Both the position numbers and the translations under genes were made by a program. Positions 10,618-19,908 of a DNA stretch of 64,000 bases are shown here, piece by piece (positions within the stretch are counted from its first letter, which is position 1; each line of letters opens with the position of its first letter). This DNA comes from Dendrosporobacter quercicolus (lineage in GTDB: Bacteria > Bacillota > Negativicutes > DSM-1736 > Dendrosporobacteraceae). The notes below the pieces were generated by a model. That model was not told the DNA's origin. It made no database searches and was given only the letters and a program-made list of their open reading frames with translations. The stretch is from contig NZ_FNHB01000003.1 in the NCBI RefSeq assembly GCF_900104455.1, positions 1-64,000 on the forward strand. The letters are read 5' to 3'.

Positions 10618-10639
10618 ACAGCAATTGTTAGCTGTATTA

Positions 10640-10692
10640 GGCAAGAGGCGTCATGATAGAGAAGCAGCCATTCTTGCCATGACGCTTTTGCC
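10640..10692 (+). terminator. Hairpin between potD and aguA
   Basis: A long stem (GGCAAGAGGCGTCATG / CATGACGCTTTTGCC) lies shortly after potD. It lacks a terminal T run, so it may be a partial terminator or a processing/stability element that separates expression of the transporter from aguAB. Confidence 0.55.
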
Positions 10693-10718
10693 GGTAATAT
10701 AGGACGGGAGATAGCATA

Positions 10719-11753
10719 ATGGTACCAGCAAAGATGGGGTTTCGCATGCCGGCGGAATGGGAGCCGCGGGAGCGTACGTTTATGGCCTGGCCGGTAAGAA
10801 CTGAAATATGGCCTGACGGCTTAAAGGAAGCCCAGGAGGGTTATGCCCGCATTGCCAGGGAAATCGCCGCTTTTGAAGAAGTGGTTATGTTGGTCCAGCC
10901 GCATTTGGCGGACGAGGCTGGAAGGATGTGCGGAGCCGCAGTTGAAATTTTGCCGATGGAACATGATGATTCGTGGCTGCGCGATAATGGACCGACTTTT
11001 CTGATCAACGGCCAGGGTGAGCTGGCGGCGGTTAACTGGCAGTTTAACGCCTGGGGCGGCAAATACCAGCCGTATGATCAGGACAATGCGGTAGCCGGTA
11101 AGCTGCTGGCGCGTTACGGGGTACCGGTCTTTGAAGCGCCGCTGGTGCTGGAAGGCGGCTCTATTCATGTGGATGGTGAAGGCACGCTGATGACTACCGA
11201 GCAATGTTTGCTGAATAAGAATCGCAATCCACAGCTTGGCAAGCGGGAGATTGAGCGCTTGCTTGGTCAGTATCTGGCAGTGGATGTCATTTTCTGGCTG
11301 AAGCAAGGGCTGGCGGCTGATGAAACTGACGGACATGTCGATAATGTCGCCTGTTTTGTCAGACCGGGCGTTATTGCCATACAGGCTTGTCATGATCCTG
11401 CTGATTTAAATTATTCAGCCAGCCAGGAAAATTTAAAGCTGCTGGCTGACTTTACAGATGCCCAAGGCCGGAGAGCCGAGGTAGTTCAGATTGAACAGCC
11501 GCCGGTGCGTTACTGGCGCGGGCAGAGACTGAGCATGAGTTATCTCAATTATTATCCGGTGAACGGCGGCATTATTGTTCCGGTGTTTGGGGGAGACGCC
11601 CAGGCTACGGATGAAGCGGCAGTCCGTACCTTGCAGCGGCTTTATCCTGACCGAAAAATTGTACCGGTTGATGGTATGCCAATCATTAAAGGCGGCGGCA
11701 ATGTGCATTGCATTACCCAGCAAATGCCGGCAGGAATTCCGGCCAGGCTGTAG
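10719..11753 (+). CDS. aguA: Agmatine deiminase
   Basis: Hydrolyses agmatine to N-carbamoylputrescine and ammonia. The 344-aa length and guanidine-deiminase fold are typical. Visible features are WEPRERTFMAWP near the N-terminus, DDSWLRDNGPTF, VLEGGSIHVDGEGT, DGHVDNVACF and the catalytic Cys in KGGGNVHC near residue 330. The start ATG 10719 follows GGGAGATAG. aguB starts 17 bp after its stop. With AguB and PatA it feeds agmatine-derived putrescine into GABA formation. Confidence 0.95.
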   Translation: MVPAKMGFRMPAEWEPRERTFMAWPVRTEIWPDGLKEAQEGYARIAREIAAFEEVVMLVQPHLADEAGRMCGAAVEILPMEHDDSWLRDNGPTFLINGQGELAAVNWQFNAWGGKYQPYDQDNAVAGKLLARYGVPVFEAPLVLEGGSIHVDGEGTLMTTEQCLLNKNRNPQLGKREIERLLGQYLAVDVIFWLKQGLAADETDGHVDNVACFVRPGVIAIQACHDPADLNYSASQENLKLLADFTDAQGRRAEVVQIEQPPVRYWRGQRLSMSYLNYYPVNGGIIVPVFGGDAQATDEAAVRTLQRLYPDRKIVPVDGMPIIKGGGNVHCITQQMPAGIPARL

Positions 11754-11770
11754 TAAAGGAGAGCAAAGCG

Positions 11771-12652
11771 ATGGGAAGGGTAAAAGTAGCGGCCACGCAA
11801 ATGTCTTGCGGCTGGAATCTGGCCGACAATATCGCCAAAGCGGATAAGCTGGTGCGGGAGGCGGTCCGTCAAGGGGCGCAGATTGTTCTGTTGCAGGAAT
11901 TGTTCGAAACGCCGTATTTTTGCCAGAAAGAAAAGCCGGAATTTTTTCAATACGCAACAGAGCTGGAACAAAATATTGCGGTTTCGCACTTCCGGGCAGT
12001 GGCGGCAGAGCTGGATATTGTGCTGCCGGTCAGTTTTTTTGAGCGAAAAAACAAAGCCAAATATAATTCTCTGGCGCTGATTGACGCCGGAGGCGAAATA
12101 CTGGGCGTATACCGTAAAACACATATTCCGGATGGACCGGGTTATGAGGAGAAGTATTATTTTAATCCGGGGGATACTGGTTTTCAGGTCTGGCGTACGA
12201 AGTATGGCGCCATCGGGGCCGGCATTTGCTGGGATCAGTGGTATCCGGAAACGGCCAGAAGCCTGGCTGTGCTGGGCGCCGAACTGATCTTTTATCCCAC
12301 TGCTATTGGTTCGGAGCCGCAAAATCCCGGATTTGACTCGCGGGATCATTGGCAGCGTTGCATGCAGGGCCATGCCGCCGCCAATCTGGTGCCGGTTATT
12401 GCCTCAAACCGGATTGGGGTTGAAACCATTGACGACTCCAGCATTACCTTTTATGGCTCCTCGTTTATTACCGATCATACGGGCCGGAAACTTCAGGAGG
12501 CCGGCCGGAGCGAGGAAACGGTTCTGGTACAGGAATTTGATCTTGATGCCATGGACAAGGCCCGGTCCTGCTGGGGAATTTTCCGGGACCGGCGTCCGGA
12601 AATGTATCAAGCGTTATTAACCTATGACGGGATTACCGGCGGCAGACCATGA
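11771..12652 (+). CDS. aguB: N-carbamoylputrescine amidase
   Basis: Releases CO2 and ammonia from N-carbamoylputrescine to give putrescine. A nitrilase-superfamily enzyme of 293 aa with the Glu-Lys-Cys triad: E in LLQELFETPYF (about 43), K in YRKTHIPDGPGYEEKYYF (about 116) and C in GICWDQWYPE (about 153). ATG 11771 is chosen because AAAGGAGAG lies just upstream. The longer frame from 11708 would overlap aguA. It is the last gene of the island. Confidence 0.95.
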   Translation: MGRVKVAATQMSCGWNLADNIAKADKLVREAVRQGAQIVLLQELFETPYFCQKEKPEFFQYATELEQNIAVSHFRAVAAELDIVLPVSFFERKNKAKYNSLALIDAGGEILGVYRKTHIPDGPGYEEKYYFNPGDTGFQVWRTKYGAIGAGICWDQWYPETARSLAVLGAELIFYPTAIGSEPQNPGFDSRDHWQRCMQGHAAANLVPVIASNRIGVETIDDSSITFYGSSFITDHTGRKLQEAGRSEETVLVQEFDLDAMDKARSCWGIFRDRRPEMYQALLTYDGITGGRP

Positions 12653-12661
12653 AACCAGCAA

Positions 12662-12704
12662 CCGGGGGTGTCTGAAAACGCAACAGCGTTTTCAGACACC
12701 CCCG
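12662..12704. terminator. Perfect 19-bp-arm palindrome after aguB
   Basis: The arms CCGGGGGTGTCTGAAAACGC and GCGTTTTCAGACACCCCCGG are perfectly complementary around a 4-base loop. It lies between the convergent aguB and the nitroreductase gene and could terminate both. It resembles several other hairpins in this window (see findings). Confidence 0.7.
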
Positions 12705-12771
12705 GTTTGCATTCTGACGGCGCTTAGCCAGGATTTCCTGAAATGAACCCTTCCCTGTTGGTAAGCCCTGA

Positions 12772-13341
12772 CTAATTCAACAGGATATCCTTTAGTTTAC
12801 GCTTAGGTACATGATGTACGGCCTGTTCGTCACGCCAGTATTTGATGTCGCCGTCCCGGTCAATTTCGTCGATAACAACCGTTTCTTTCGGTTTACCGAG
12901 CGCAATTGCCAGGACAATTTCATAGTTCGCGGGAATGCCCAGCGCTTCACGGAGCTGTTCCTTCTGGATGCTGGCAATGATGCAGCCGCCCAGTCCCAAT
13001 TCGACGGCGCCCAGCAGAATTGTCTGGGCGGCGATACCGCTGTCCGCCGGTGTCGCCATTTTAAAGCCTTCTTTCTGGACAACAATGATGTAAGCGGATG
13101 GGCGTTCGCCGGCCTCAGGACCGGGCCAGGCAGGCAGGTAGCCGGCCCAGGCCAAGGTTCGGAAAATTTTCTCATTTTGTTCCGGCGCATTGGCAACGTA
13201 GTATTTTAAGGCTTGCTTGTTGGCGCCTGAAGGCGTCAGCCGGGCGTAATCTACTAAGTTTACCAGCGTCTCCCGGTCAATTTTTTCGTTTTCGTTGAAA
13301 CGCCGGTAACTGCGATTGGCTTTTACAAGGTCACGAAACAT
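12772..13341 (-). CDS. Nitroreductase-family flavoprotein
   Basis: An FMN-dependent NAD(P)H oxidoreductase of 189 aa. Motifs are NRSYRRFNENE at the N-terminus (phosphate-binding Arg), LTPSGANKQ (FMN contact), DSGIAAQTILLGAVELGLGGC and a C-terminal LAIALGKPKE block. It is shorter than classical NfsB proteins and typical of small anaerobe nitroreductases. The physiological substrate cannot be told from sequence. It is transcribed alone, opposite to its neighbours. Confidence 0.88.
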   Translation of the reverse strand: MFRDLVKANRSYRRFNENEKIDRETLVNLVDYARLTPSGANKQALKYYVANAPEQNEKIFRTLAWAGYLPAWPGPEAGERPSAYIIVVQKEGFKMATPADSGIAAQTILLGAVELGLGGCIIASIQKEQLREALGIPANYEIVLAIALGKPKETVVIDEIDRDGDIKYWRDEQAVHHVPKRKLKDILLN

Positions 13342-13629
13342 AGTTTTCCCTCCTGATTGTTTAATTTAACTTGCTGTACTTAGCTGATTGAGGATTTCAA
13401 GCAATGAAGCGCTGCATGCTGATAAGAGTCCAAAGATCAGCCATAAATGTTCCCTGCTTTTCTCCATGTTATCAGTTTGCGATTTGGAAGACAAGTCTAA
13501 TTATTCCATTTATAGTATCCACTTTTGCATCCCGGACATGCCTTGTGGGGCTGATTGAGCCGCAAAAGGATTTAATCCATAATATAAACAAACAAAAACC
13601 AATTTAAATGTAAAAATATCCATACTTAG

Positions 13630-13658
13630 TTGAGTTCTGTTTGGTTATATGGTATTAT
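13630..13658 (+). promoter_or_regulatory. Sigma-A-type promoter for the TonB receptor operon
   Basis: TTGAGT (13630-13635), a 17-base spacer and TATTAT (13653-13658). Transcription from about 13666 would give a leader of about 160 nt before the receptor gene. The stretch 13342-13629 between the nitroreductase and this promoter shows no gene. Confidence 0.6.
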
Positions 13659-13689
13659 GTTTGAGTAAAGTTAATAAGCAAGCAAGTTA

Positions 13690-13756
13690 ACACACCTTCC
13701 TCGGCAATAAGCAAAGCTGCTTTGATCGTCAGGACATGTGTGTTTTTTATTTGGCA
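13690..13756 (+). promoter_or_regulatory. Structured leader with terminator-like hairpin
   Basis: Inside the leader, AACACAC (about 13690) pairs with GTGTGTT (about 13738-13744), followed by a T run. An inner hairpin CAAAG/CTTTG lies between them. The layout resembles a transcription attenuator that could respond to a metal or metabolite. I could not match it to a known riboswitch family. Confidence 0.35.
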
Positions 13757-13828
13757 GAGGAGGGATTGGCAAGGCACACTGCAATGAGAAGAGCAAGCAA
13801 TAGCAATAGCATAAGGGGGAGCAGTTTT

Positions 13829-15913
13829 ATGGCAAATAGCGGTATGCGCAGTTTGGCGCTTATTCACTGTATTTTACTGGCATTGTCCGGTTCGGCGCTG
13901 GCGGATGGAACAACTGATGAGGCTGGCGGCGAGATCACGTTAGAGGAGGTGGTGGTGACGGCAGCCCTGCCTTTGGACAAATATCTTGTTACAAGCAGCG
14001 TAATTACCGCTAAGGAGATTGAGGAAAAAGGCGCAAAAAATTTAAGTGAGGCTTTGATTGATGTGCCGGGGCTCAATATGCACAGAGGCAAGAAAAATGC
14101 CAATACAGTCGATATCAGAGGCAGCTCGGTGTCCTATTCGAAAATCTATATTGATGGTGTGCTGGTCAATCCTTTGGCTAAGGTCAATGGTTCGGACTCA
14201 GTGGATTTGGATATGTTTCCGGTGGGAAATATTTCAAAAATTGAAGTGATTAAGGGGCCGGCTCCGGTTGCTTACGGTACCGACGCCATTGGCGGAATTA
14301 TTCTGATTACCACTAAGTCGGGCCGGGAGCAGCCGGGCGGAAAACTTTCGCTGTCCGGCGGTTCAGACAATACCCGGAACGGTTCTTTTTCTTATGGCGG
14401 CTATGAGGGCCGGCTGAATTATTTTTTTAATGCGGGAACAGAGCATACGGACGGATTTGTCGATAATGCCGAACGCAAAAGCAATTATTTTAATACAAAA
14501 ATGAGCTGGAATCTTAGTCCGGGTGAGCTGCTAACTTTAGCCGGAGGATACTCAACTACCGATAAAGGAACAATGAACGCCATTGATCCGGTCGACGGTC
14601 ATGTGATTAGCACCAAAAGCGGATTCTGGCCGGCGTTGAAAAACTGGAAATTTAAAGACTGGACCAAAACCAGCTTATCCTTGGATTATGCGAAAAAGGC
14701 GGATGCCAAGCTTGACTACAACTTAAAGCTTTACCGGTTTACCGAAAAGCAAACGATGCTGGCCAATGGCGCTGATTATGACGCCGCCGCCGCGGCCGAG
14801 CTGGGACTGTCGTTCACCGGCGGCGTCTACCAGGGCTCCGCTAATCGGGATGTCGGCTACAGCACAACCCGCTGGAATTACAGCCCGTGGGAAAGCGCCT
14901 TAAAAGGTCTGGAACTAGCCAGCAATTACAAGCTGACCGATGTACATACATTAAGTTACGGCCTGCTGTACAATAGTGTTGACTGGAAAAATTCAGCCTC
15001 AATTGATCCGGTAAATGATCCGTATCATCCTGACCGGCTCTACTGGAAACGCTATGAAAGCAAGCGTTACGGTTATTATCTGCAGGATCATTTCACTCCG
15101 GATGATAAAACGGCGATTACGGTCGGCGTCCGGCGGGATACCAATGAAGTAATCAATACCGACAAAAGCAGCATCAAAGATTCGGATACCAATCCGACCG
15201 TCAACATTGTCCGTCAACTGGATGAGAATACTACTGTCCGGGCTTCCTATGGAGAGACTTCCAGCTTTCCGTTGATTAACCAGCTTTACGGCACCTATGG
15301 CAATTCCCGTCTGAAGCCGGAGAAATCGAAGAATTATGAATTTGGCCTGAAGCATCGTTTTGACCGGAATTTATCCGGAGATATTGCTTTTTTTAAAAAC
15401 GATATCAGCAACCGGATTGATACTGACCCGGTAACCAGAATATACTACAACCTGACTTCAGCGACAATTAAGGGGGTTGAGCTGGAGCTAAAGCAAAAGT
15501 TTTCGCCCCGTTTGCTGGGTTTTGTTAATTATACTTATCTGGAAACCAGTTCTGTTCAAAATGACGGAACGGTGAAAGAACTGACGTATACGCCGAAAAA
15601 CCATTTCAACTATGGCGTTCATTATCAGGCCGGCAATGGGTACAGGCTTAATCTTACCGGTCGCTGGATTGACGCGAGGGCTACCGATGACACCGGCCAA
15701 GCCGACACCAGAACCGGAACCGACGGAGCGAAACCTGTTTATCGCACCTTGTCCAGTTACCATGTGGTCGATGTACAGCTAAAGCGGCAGGTAAACCCTT
15801 CATTTGACTGGTATGTCGCCGTTTACAATTTATTTGATAAACATTATCAATCGCGTTTGTTTTATCCGGCAGCCGGCCGGAGTGTAATGATTGGTACTGA
15901 TTACAAGTTTTAA
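13829..15913 (+). CDS. TonB-dependent outer-membrane receptor
   Basis: Imports a metal chelate across the outer membrane using TonB energy. The 694-aa product has a signal peptide (MRSLALIHCILLALSGSALA) and a TonB-box-like segment (EITLEEVVVTA). The plug domain follows (ITAKEIEEKGAKNLSEALIDVPG to KIEVIKGPAPVAYGTDAIGG, about 40-165), then a beta-barrel ending in aromatic YKF. ATG 13829 is chosen for its AAGGGGGA ribosome site; a frame from 13736 is longer but has no signal peptide at its end. It heads an operon with an ABC importer. The ligand is unknown; no Fur box was seen here. Confidence 0.92.
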   Translation: MANSGMRSLALIHCILLALSGSALADGTTDEAGGEITLEEVVVTAALPLDKYLVTSSVITAKEIEEKGAKNLSEALIDVPGLNMHRGKKNANTVDIRGSSVSYSKIYIDGVLVNPLAKVNGSDSVDLDMFPVGNISKIEVIKGPAPVAYGTDAIGGIILITTKSGREQPGGKLSLSGGSDNTRNGSFSYGGYEGRLNYFFNAGTEHTDGFVDNAERKSNYFNTKMSWNLSPGELLTLAGGYSTTDKGTMNAIDPVDGHVISTKSGFWPALKNWKFKDWTKTSLSLDYAKKADAKLDYNLKLYRFTEKQTMLANGADYDAAAAAELGLSFTGGVYQGSANRDVGYSTTRWNYSPWESALKGLELASNYKLTDVHTLSYGLLYNSVDWKNSASIDPVNDPYHPDRLYWKRYESKRYGYYLQDHFTPDDKTAITVGVRRDTNEVINTDKSSIKDSDTNPTVNIVRQLDENTTVRASYGETSSFPLINQLYGTYGNSRLKPEKSKNYEFGLKHRFDRNLSGDIAFFKNDISNRIDTDPVTRIYYNLTSATIKGVELELKQKFSPRLLGFVNYTYLETSSVQNDGTVKELTYTPKNHFNYGVHYQAGNGYRLNLTGRWIDARATDDTGQADTRTGTDGAKPVYRTLSSYHVVDVQLKRQVNPSFDWYVAVYNLFDKHYQSRLFYPAAGRSVMIGTDYKF

Positions 15914-15941
15914 AAATAGCTGAGTAAAGAGGAATTTTGCA

Positions 15942-16688
15942 ATGTGGACAATGTATGATCATCTGCTGGATTTACTGCCTGAGGATGTCAAAATCCGGGA
16001 ATGCCTGGTGGGGTTAGCCTGGTTTTTGGTGCGTTCGGAAGGGGTGGGCATAGCCATGACGCCGCCGGAGGGCAACCGGAATTTTTGTTTTACCGGAAAA
16101 GTCGCCGGCGCCGGCGTAAGGGACGTTGCCTGCTGGCTGAAGTCCTGGAACTTCTTTGAGGCCGCTATGGGCCTGGCGGCAATCAATTCTGTGTTGAATA
16201 CACCGGAACGGTTACAGGCGGATTTAGGCCTTAACTTAACCGGCCAACCGGAGAAGCATATTTTTTTACATATGCTTGACCAGGTGCGCGGCAAAAAAGT
16301 GGCGGTCATCGGACATTTCCGGGATTTAGAGCTATTAGCCCCGGTTTGTCAATTGTCAATTCTGGAGCGCCGTCCATTCGGCGATGATTTTCCTGATCCG
16401 GCCTGCGAATATATCTTACCCCACCAGGATTATGTGTTTATTACGGCAACCACTCTGATTAACAAAACCCTGCCCCGTTTGCTGGAATTAAGCCGCCAGG
16501 CTTATGTTGTCTTGGTCGGACCAAGCACGCCGCTGACACCGCTCCTGTTTGACTATGGAATTGATATGCTGGCCGGTACTGCCGTAATCGAGCAGGAGCA
16601 GGTGTGGCGGCTGATACAGGAAGGCGACCGGAAAGAATTCTTCCATGCAGGCGCACAGATGGTTAAATTCAGCGCTGCGGGTCAATGA
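15942..16688 (+). CDS. DUF4213/DUF364-type protein, putative metal-chelation
   Basis: A soluble protein of 248 aa that resembles the DUF4213-DUF364 family (putative heavy-metal chelation). Recognisable parts are the N-terminal VGLAWFLVRSEGVGIAMTP block, DVACWLKSWNFFEAAMGLAAINSVLN, and the Rossmann-like GKKVAVIGHFRDLELL near residue 120. It ends LVGPSTPLTPLLFDYGIDMLAGT. Such genes often accompany metal ABC importers; the biochemical role is not established. It overlaps the next gene by 4 bases, which argues for coupled translation. Confidence 0.75.
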   Translation: MWTMYDHLLDLLPEDVKIRECLVGLAWFLVRSEGVGIAMTPPEGNRNFCFTGKVAGAGVRDVACWLKSWNFFEAAMGLAAINSVLNTPERLQADLGLNLTGQPEKHIFLHMLDQVRGKKVAVIGHFRDLELLAPVCQLSILERRPFGDDFPDPACEYILPHQDYVFITATTLINKTLPRLLELSRQAYVVLVGPSTPLTPLLFDYGIDMLAGTAVIEQEQVWRLIQEGDRKEFFHAGAQMVKFSAAGQ

Positions 16689-17779
16689 CGATGAGGCTGG
16701 CAAAGGCAATTACGGCCGTTATTTTCGCAGCGGTGCTGAGCCTGCTCACTGCCTGCGGCGGTTCTGAACAGGCGGCCGGCATTCCGGCGGCCAGAACTAT
16801 CACCGATGCCGCCGGCCGGACGGTTAGCGTACCGGAACAGATAAATTCCGTCTATTCCGTCAATCCGGTGGGAACCATTTTTATGTATACTCTTGCGCCG
16901 GATAAGATTGCCGGGCGCAATTGGGAATTGGCGGCGGCGGAAAAAAAATATACTCTGCCCGCTTATCAGCGCTTGCCGGTGCTGGGCGGCTATTTTGGCA
17001 AGGATAAAGTAATGAATAAAGAAGAAGTGCTCAAAGTAGGGCCGGATATCCTACTGAGTATGGGCGAGGTAGACAGTGCTGCAGCGGCCAGCGCCGACAG
17101 CCTGCAGCAGCAGCTGGGCATACCGGTGGTGGTTGTCGGGCTGGAACTGGAATCAATGGCTGAAACCTATGCGTTTATGGGAAGCCTGCTGGGCGTTGAA
17201 GAACGGGCCGGTGAGCTGGCTCAATATTGCCGGGAGGCGCTGGCCGCTGTTCAGGAACAGATTCTGGCTATACCGGCCGACAAGCGGATCCGCGTGTATT
17301 ATGCCGAGGGTGATCAAGGCCTGGAGACAGACCCGCAGGGCTCCAGGCATACAGAAGTGCTGGACCTGGTCAGGGGAATCAATGTGGCGGACGTGGCTTT
17401 GCAAAGCGGTTACGGGCGGGCCCGGGTATCAATTGAACAGTTGCTGATCTGGGAGCCTGAAGTGATTATTGTTTGTTATGATCAGAGCTTTCAGGCGCTG
17501 AATAATCCTTTGCGGTTCATCCGGGAAGATGCTAACTGGCGGCAGCTTAAGGCTGTCCGGCAAAATAAGGTTTATCAAATTCCCTATGCACCGTTTAACT
17601 GGTTTGACCGTCCACCGTCCGTCAACCGGCTGATTGGTGTAAAGTGGCTGGCCAACCTACTGTATCCCGGTCAGTTTCATTACAATATGGCAGCTGAAAC
17701 CAAGAAATTTTACCGGTTGTTTTACCATCTGGAATTAACTGACCAGGAGGTAGCGGAAATTCTGCAGAATGCACAATAA
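16685..17779 (+). CDS. Metal/metal-chelate ABC importer, binding lipoprotein
   Basis: A class III solute-binding protein of the FecB/BtuF type, 364 aa. The N-terminal signal ends in the lipobox LTAC. The fold shows TITDAAGRTVSVPEQINSVY, KVGPDILLSMGEV and the C-terminal FNWFDRPPSVNRLIGVKWLA block. It belongs with the ATPase (19063-19908) and permease (19902-20927). The ligand could be iron, cobalamin, nickel, cobalt or molybdate/tungstate (MolA-like); sequence alone does not settle it. ATG 16685 overlaps the preceding stop; ATG 16691 is an alternative. Confidence 0.87.
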   Translation: MTMRLAKAITAVIFAAVLSLLTACGGSEQAAGIPAARTITDAAGRTVSVPEQINSVYSVNPVGTIFMYTLAPDKIAGRNWELAAAEKKYTLPAYQRLPVLGGYFGKDKVMNKEEVLKVGPDILLSMGEVDSAAAASADSLQQQLGIPVVVVGLELESMAETYAFMGSLLGVEERAGELAQYCREALAAVQEQILAIPADKRIRVYYAEGDQGLETDPQGSRHTEVLDLVRGINVADVALQSGYGRARVSIEQLLIWEPEVIIVCYDQSFQALNNPLRFIREDANWRQLKAVRQNKVYQIPYAPFNWFDRPPSVNRLIGVKWLANLLYPGQFHYNMAAETKKFYRLFYHLELTDQEVAEILQNAQ

Positions 17780-17795
17780 GCAATGAGGTGAGTGA

Positions 17796-19025
17796 ATGAA
17801 CAGAATTCATCCTGAGATGACAATAGGCGAACTTCTGACCAAATATCCTGAAGTTTTGCCGGTATTCAGTGCAAATGGCTTTCCGGCAGCGACCAGGGAT
17901 GAACTGCTGGCATTGCTTAGCCCGCAATTGCTGCTGAAAAGCGCTTTAGCGCTGAAAGGCTACAATGGCCGCGTTTTTACCGGCCTGCTGGAAGAGAAAA
18001 TAACCGAGCATCAGGCTATGCTGAAGCTGCAGGCAGCTGAGCCGGTTGGCAAAACCGTGGATTTTCTGGGCTATACCTATTGTCCTATCAAACATATTTT
18101 TAAAGAGTGTTTTGAGCAGGCACTGGAAAAATATCTGGCCCAAACGCAGGATGATGCTTTTACTTATTTCGTCCCGTCCGGTTGTACCGGTGAAGATGAT
18201 CCTTATGCAGGCATCTGGGAGGTCGAGGATATTGATGATTTTCCTGATGTCGTTGCAGCGGGCGGCTATGGTGATTTTTTTCGCCAAAAATTTGTTGACC
18301 GGTTTGTCAGCAAGGGTTATTTCCGGAGTGTCGGCCGCATGGAGGTTCACGAGTATTTTGCCAATACCGGCTGTGAGGATCCGCAGGGTCATTATGGAGT
18401 GTACGCCGCGATGCCAATTGTCATGCTGGTTGACCGACGCAAATTAGGGGATTTACCGATGCCGTCCCGGTGGAGTGACCTGCTGGACCCGGTGTATCAT
18501 AACAATATTATCATTGGTGGAGCGCCGGATGATATTTATGAAGATATACTGTTCTTTACCTACAAAGACCATGGCGAAGCCGGTTTGGTCAAATTGGCGG
18601 CCAACGTTAAGACTGCTCTGCATGGCGCGCAAATGGCCAAATTGGCGGGAACGGCCAATTCCCAGGGGGCCGCAGTTTACGTTATACCGCTGTTGTTTGC
18701 TAAAGCCTGTCCGAGAACGGCAGCCACCCAACTGGTCTGGCCGGAGGATGGCGCGCTGATAACGCCGCTGTATCTGCTGGTTAAAGCGGCGCCCAGGCGA
18801 AATCTGCAGTTGTTTATCGACTTTGTAACAGGCGTGGAATATGGGCAGAAGTCTGCTGACAATGGTTTTCCGGTATTAAACTCCGCCGTTGACAACAAAC
18901 TGCCGGCGCAGGCAGCCTTTAAATGGCTGGGCTGGGATTTTATCCGGGCGCAGCCGCTGGAGCAATTGTATGAACGGGTAATGACCATCTTTACCAAAGC
19001 CTGGCGGAAGCCGGGAACCCCATGA
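17796..19025 (+). CDS. Solute-binding-fold protein without signal peptide, DUF1858-like N-terminus
   Basis: A 409-aa protein. Residues 1-70 (MNRIHPEMTIGELLTKYPEVLPVF) look like a DUF1858-type helical domain. The rest is a type-2 periplasmic-binding fold related to Fe3+/sulfate-type binding proteins (AAMPIVMLVDRRKLGDLPMPSRWSDLLDP, VYVIPLLFAKACP). There is no signal peptide or lipobox, so it should be cytoplasmic. It contains several Cys (CPIKHIFKEC, SGCTGEDDP, NTGCEDPQG). It sits between the lipoprotein and ATPase genes. An intracellular metal-ligand carrier or sensor is conceivable, but the function is unknown. Confidence 0.72.
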   Translation: MNRIHPEMTIGELLTKYPEVLPVFSANGFPAATRDELLALLSPQLLLKSALALKGYNGRVFTGLLEEKITEHQAMLKLQAAEPVGKTVDFLGYTYCPIKHIFKECFEQALEKYLAQTQDDAFTYFVPSGCTGEDDPYAGIWEVEDIDDFPDVVAAGGYGDFFRQKFVDRFVSKGYFRSVGRMEVHEYFANTGCEDPQGHYGVYAAMPIVMLVDRRKLGDLPMPSRWSDLLDPVYHNNIIIGGAPDDIYEDILFFTYKDHGEAGLVKLAANVKTALHGAQMAKLAGTANSQGAAVYVIPLLFAKACPRTAATQLVWPEDGALITPLYLLVKAAPRRNLQLFIDFVTGVEYGQKSADNGFPVLNSAVDNKLPAQAAFKWLGWDFIRAQPLEQLYERVMTIFTKAWRKPGTP

Positions 19026-19062
19026 GCGGTCAGTGCATTCTGCAATAAGGAGAGATCCGGTT

Positions 19063-19908
19063 ATGCTTGAAGTACAAGATATTTGCTTTGGCTATGACAA
19101 TAAACGGCAGCTATTGCAGCATGTTTCTTTTTGCGTGCCTGCCGGCGCAGTTCTGTGCCTGCTGGGGCCGAATGGAGCAGGCAAAACAACTTTGCTCAGG
19201 TGCTTGCTGTCCCTTAATCGGCCCAGCCGGGGGCGGATTATTGTCGGGGGTCGTGACCTGCAGGCAATGACCGCCAAGACCAAGGCCCGTTATGTTGCTT
19301 ATGTGCCGCAAAGCACAACTGCCGTATTTTCGTATCAAGTGCTGGAAGTTGTACTTATGGGACGAACACCGCATTTGACCTCAATGGCAACACCGGGGCA
19401 AAATGACCGGAAAATTGCCGAACAAGCGCTGGAACAACTGGGCATTGGCCATTTGGCCGGGCGGCAGTTTGATGAATTAAGCGGTGGGGAACGGCAGCTG
19501 ACGCTGATTGCCCGGGCGCTGGCGCAGCAAGCGCCGGTCCTGATTATGGATGAGCCTGCCGCCAGTCTTGATTATGGCAATCAAGTCCGTATTCTTAAGC
19601 TGATCCGCCAGTTGTCCGGGCAGGGCTACACGATTATGATGTCTACCCATTTTCCCAATCATGCTTTTTGGGCCGGCAGTCAGGTTGTATTATTGCAGGA
19701 TGGCAGGGTTCTGGCGGCAGGAGCGCCTGCCGAGGTGGTAACGGCCGAGAATTTAACAAGCTTGTATGGGACCCCAATGTCGGTACTGACGGTTACGCCT
19801 TCTGAAGGTTCCGGTAAAACCATAACAGTATGCGCGCCGCTAATGGATGAACAGGCATCCAAAGCAGAAGACCAAGGCAGGAAAACTGGGGTTGGGCAGG
19901 CATGTTGA
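19063..19908 (+). CDS. Metal-chelate ABC importer, ATPase
   Basis: FecE/BtuD-type ATPase of 281 aa. It has Walker A GPNGAGKTTLL, Q-loop VPQSTTAVF, signature ELSGGERQLTLIARAL, Walker B VLIMDEPAA and switch His MSTHFPNHAF. ATG 19063 (MLEVQDICFGY) follows AAGGAGA; the longer frame from 19033 begins inside the spacer. The last residues run into the permease start with a 7-base overlap. Confidence 0.92.
   Translation: MLEVQDICFGYDNKRQLLQHVSFCVPAGAVLCLLGPNGAGKTTLLRCLLSLNRPSRGRIIVGGRDLQAMTAKTKARYVAYVPQSTTAVFSYQVLEVVLMGRTPHLTSMATPGQNDRKIAEQALEQLGIGHLAGRQFDELSGGERQLTLIARALAQQAPVLIMDEPAASLDYGNQVRILKLIRQLSGQGYTIMMSTHFPNHAFWAGSQVVLLQDGRVLAAGAPAEVVTAENLTSLYGTPMSVLTVTPSEGSGKTITVCAPLMDEQASKAEDQGRKTGVGQAC

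Noticed and set aside
11642-12373. 243-codon minus-strand frame across aguA/aguB
   Set aside because: Antisense to conserved enzymes with catalytic residues; no ribosome site.
13700-13828. Cobalamin riboswitch before the TonB receptor
   Set aside because: No B12-box or conserved core was found; only GGCACACTGC gives a superficial likeness.
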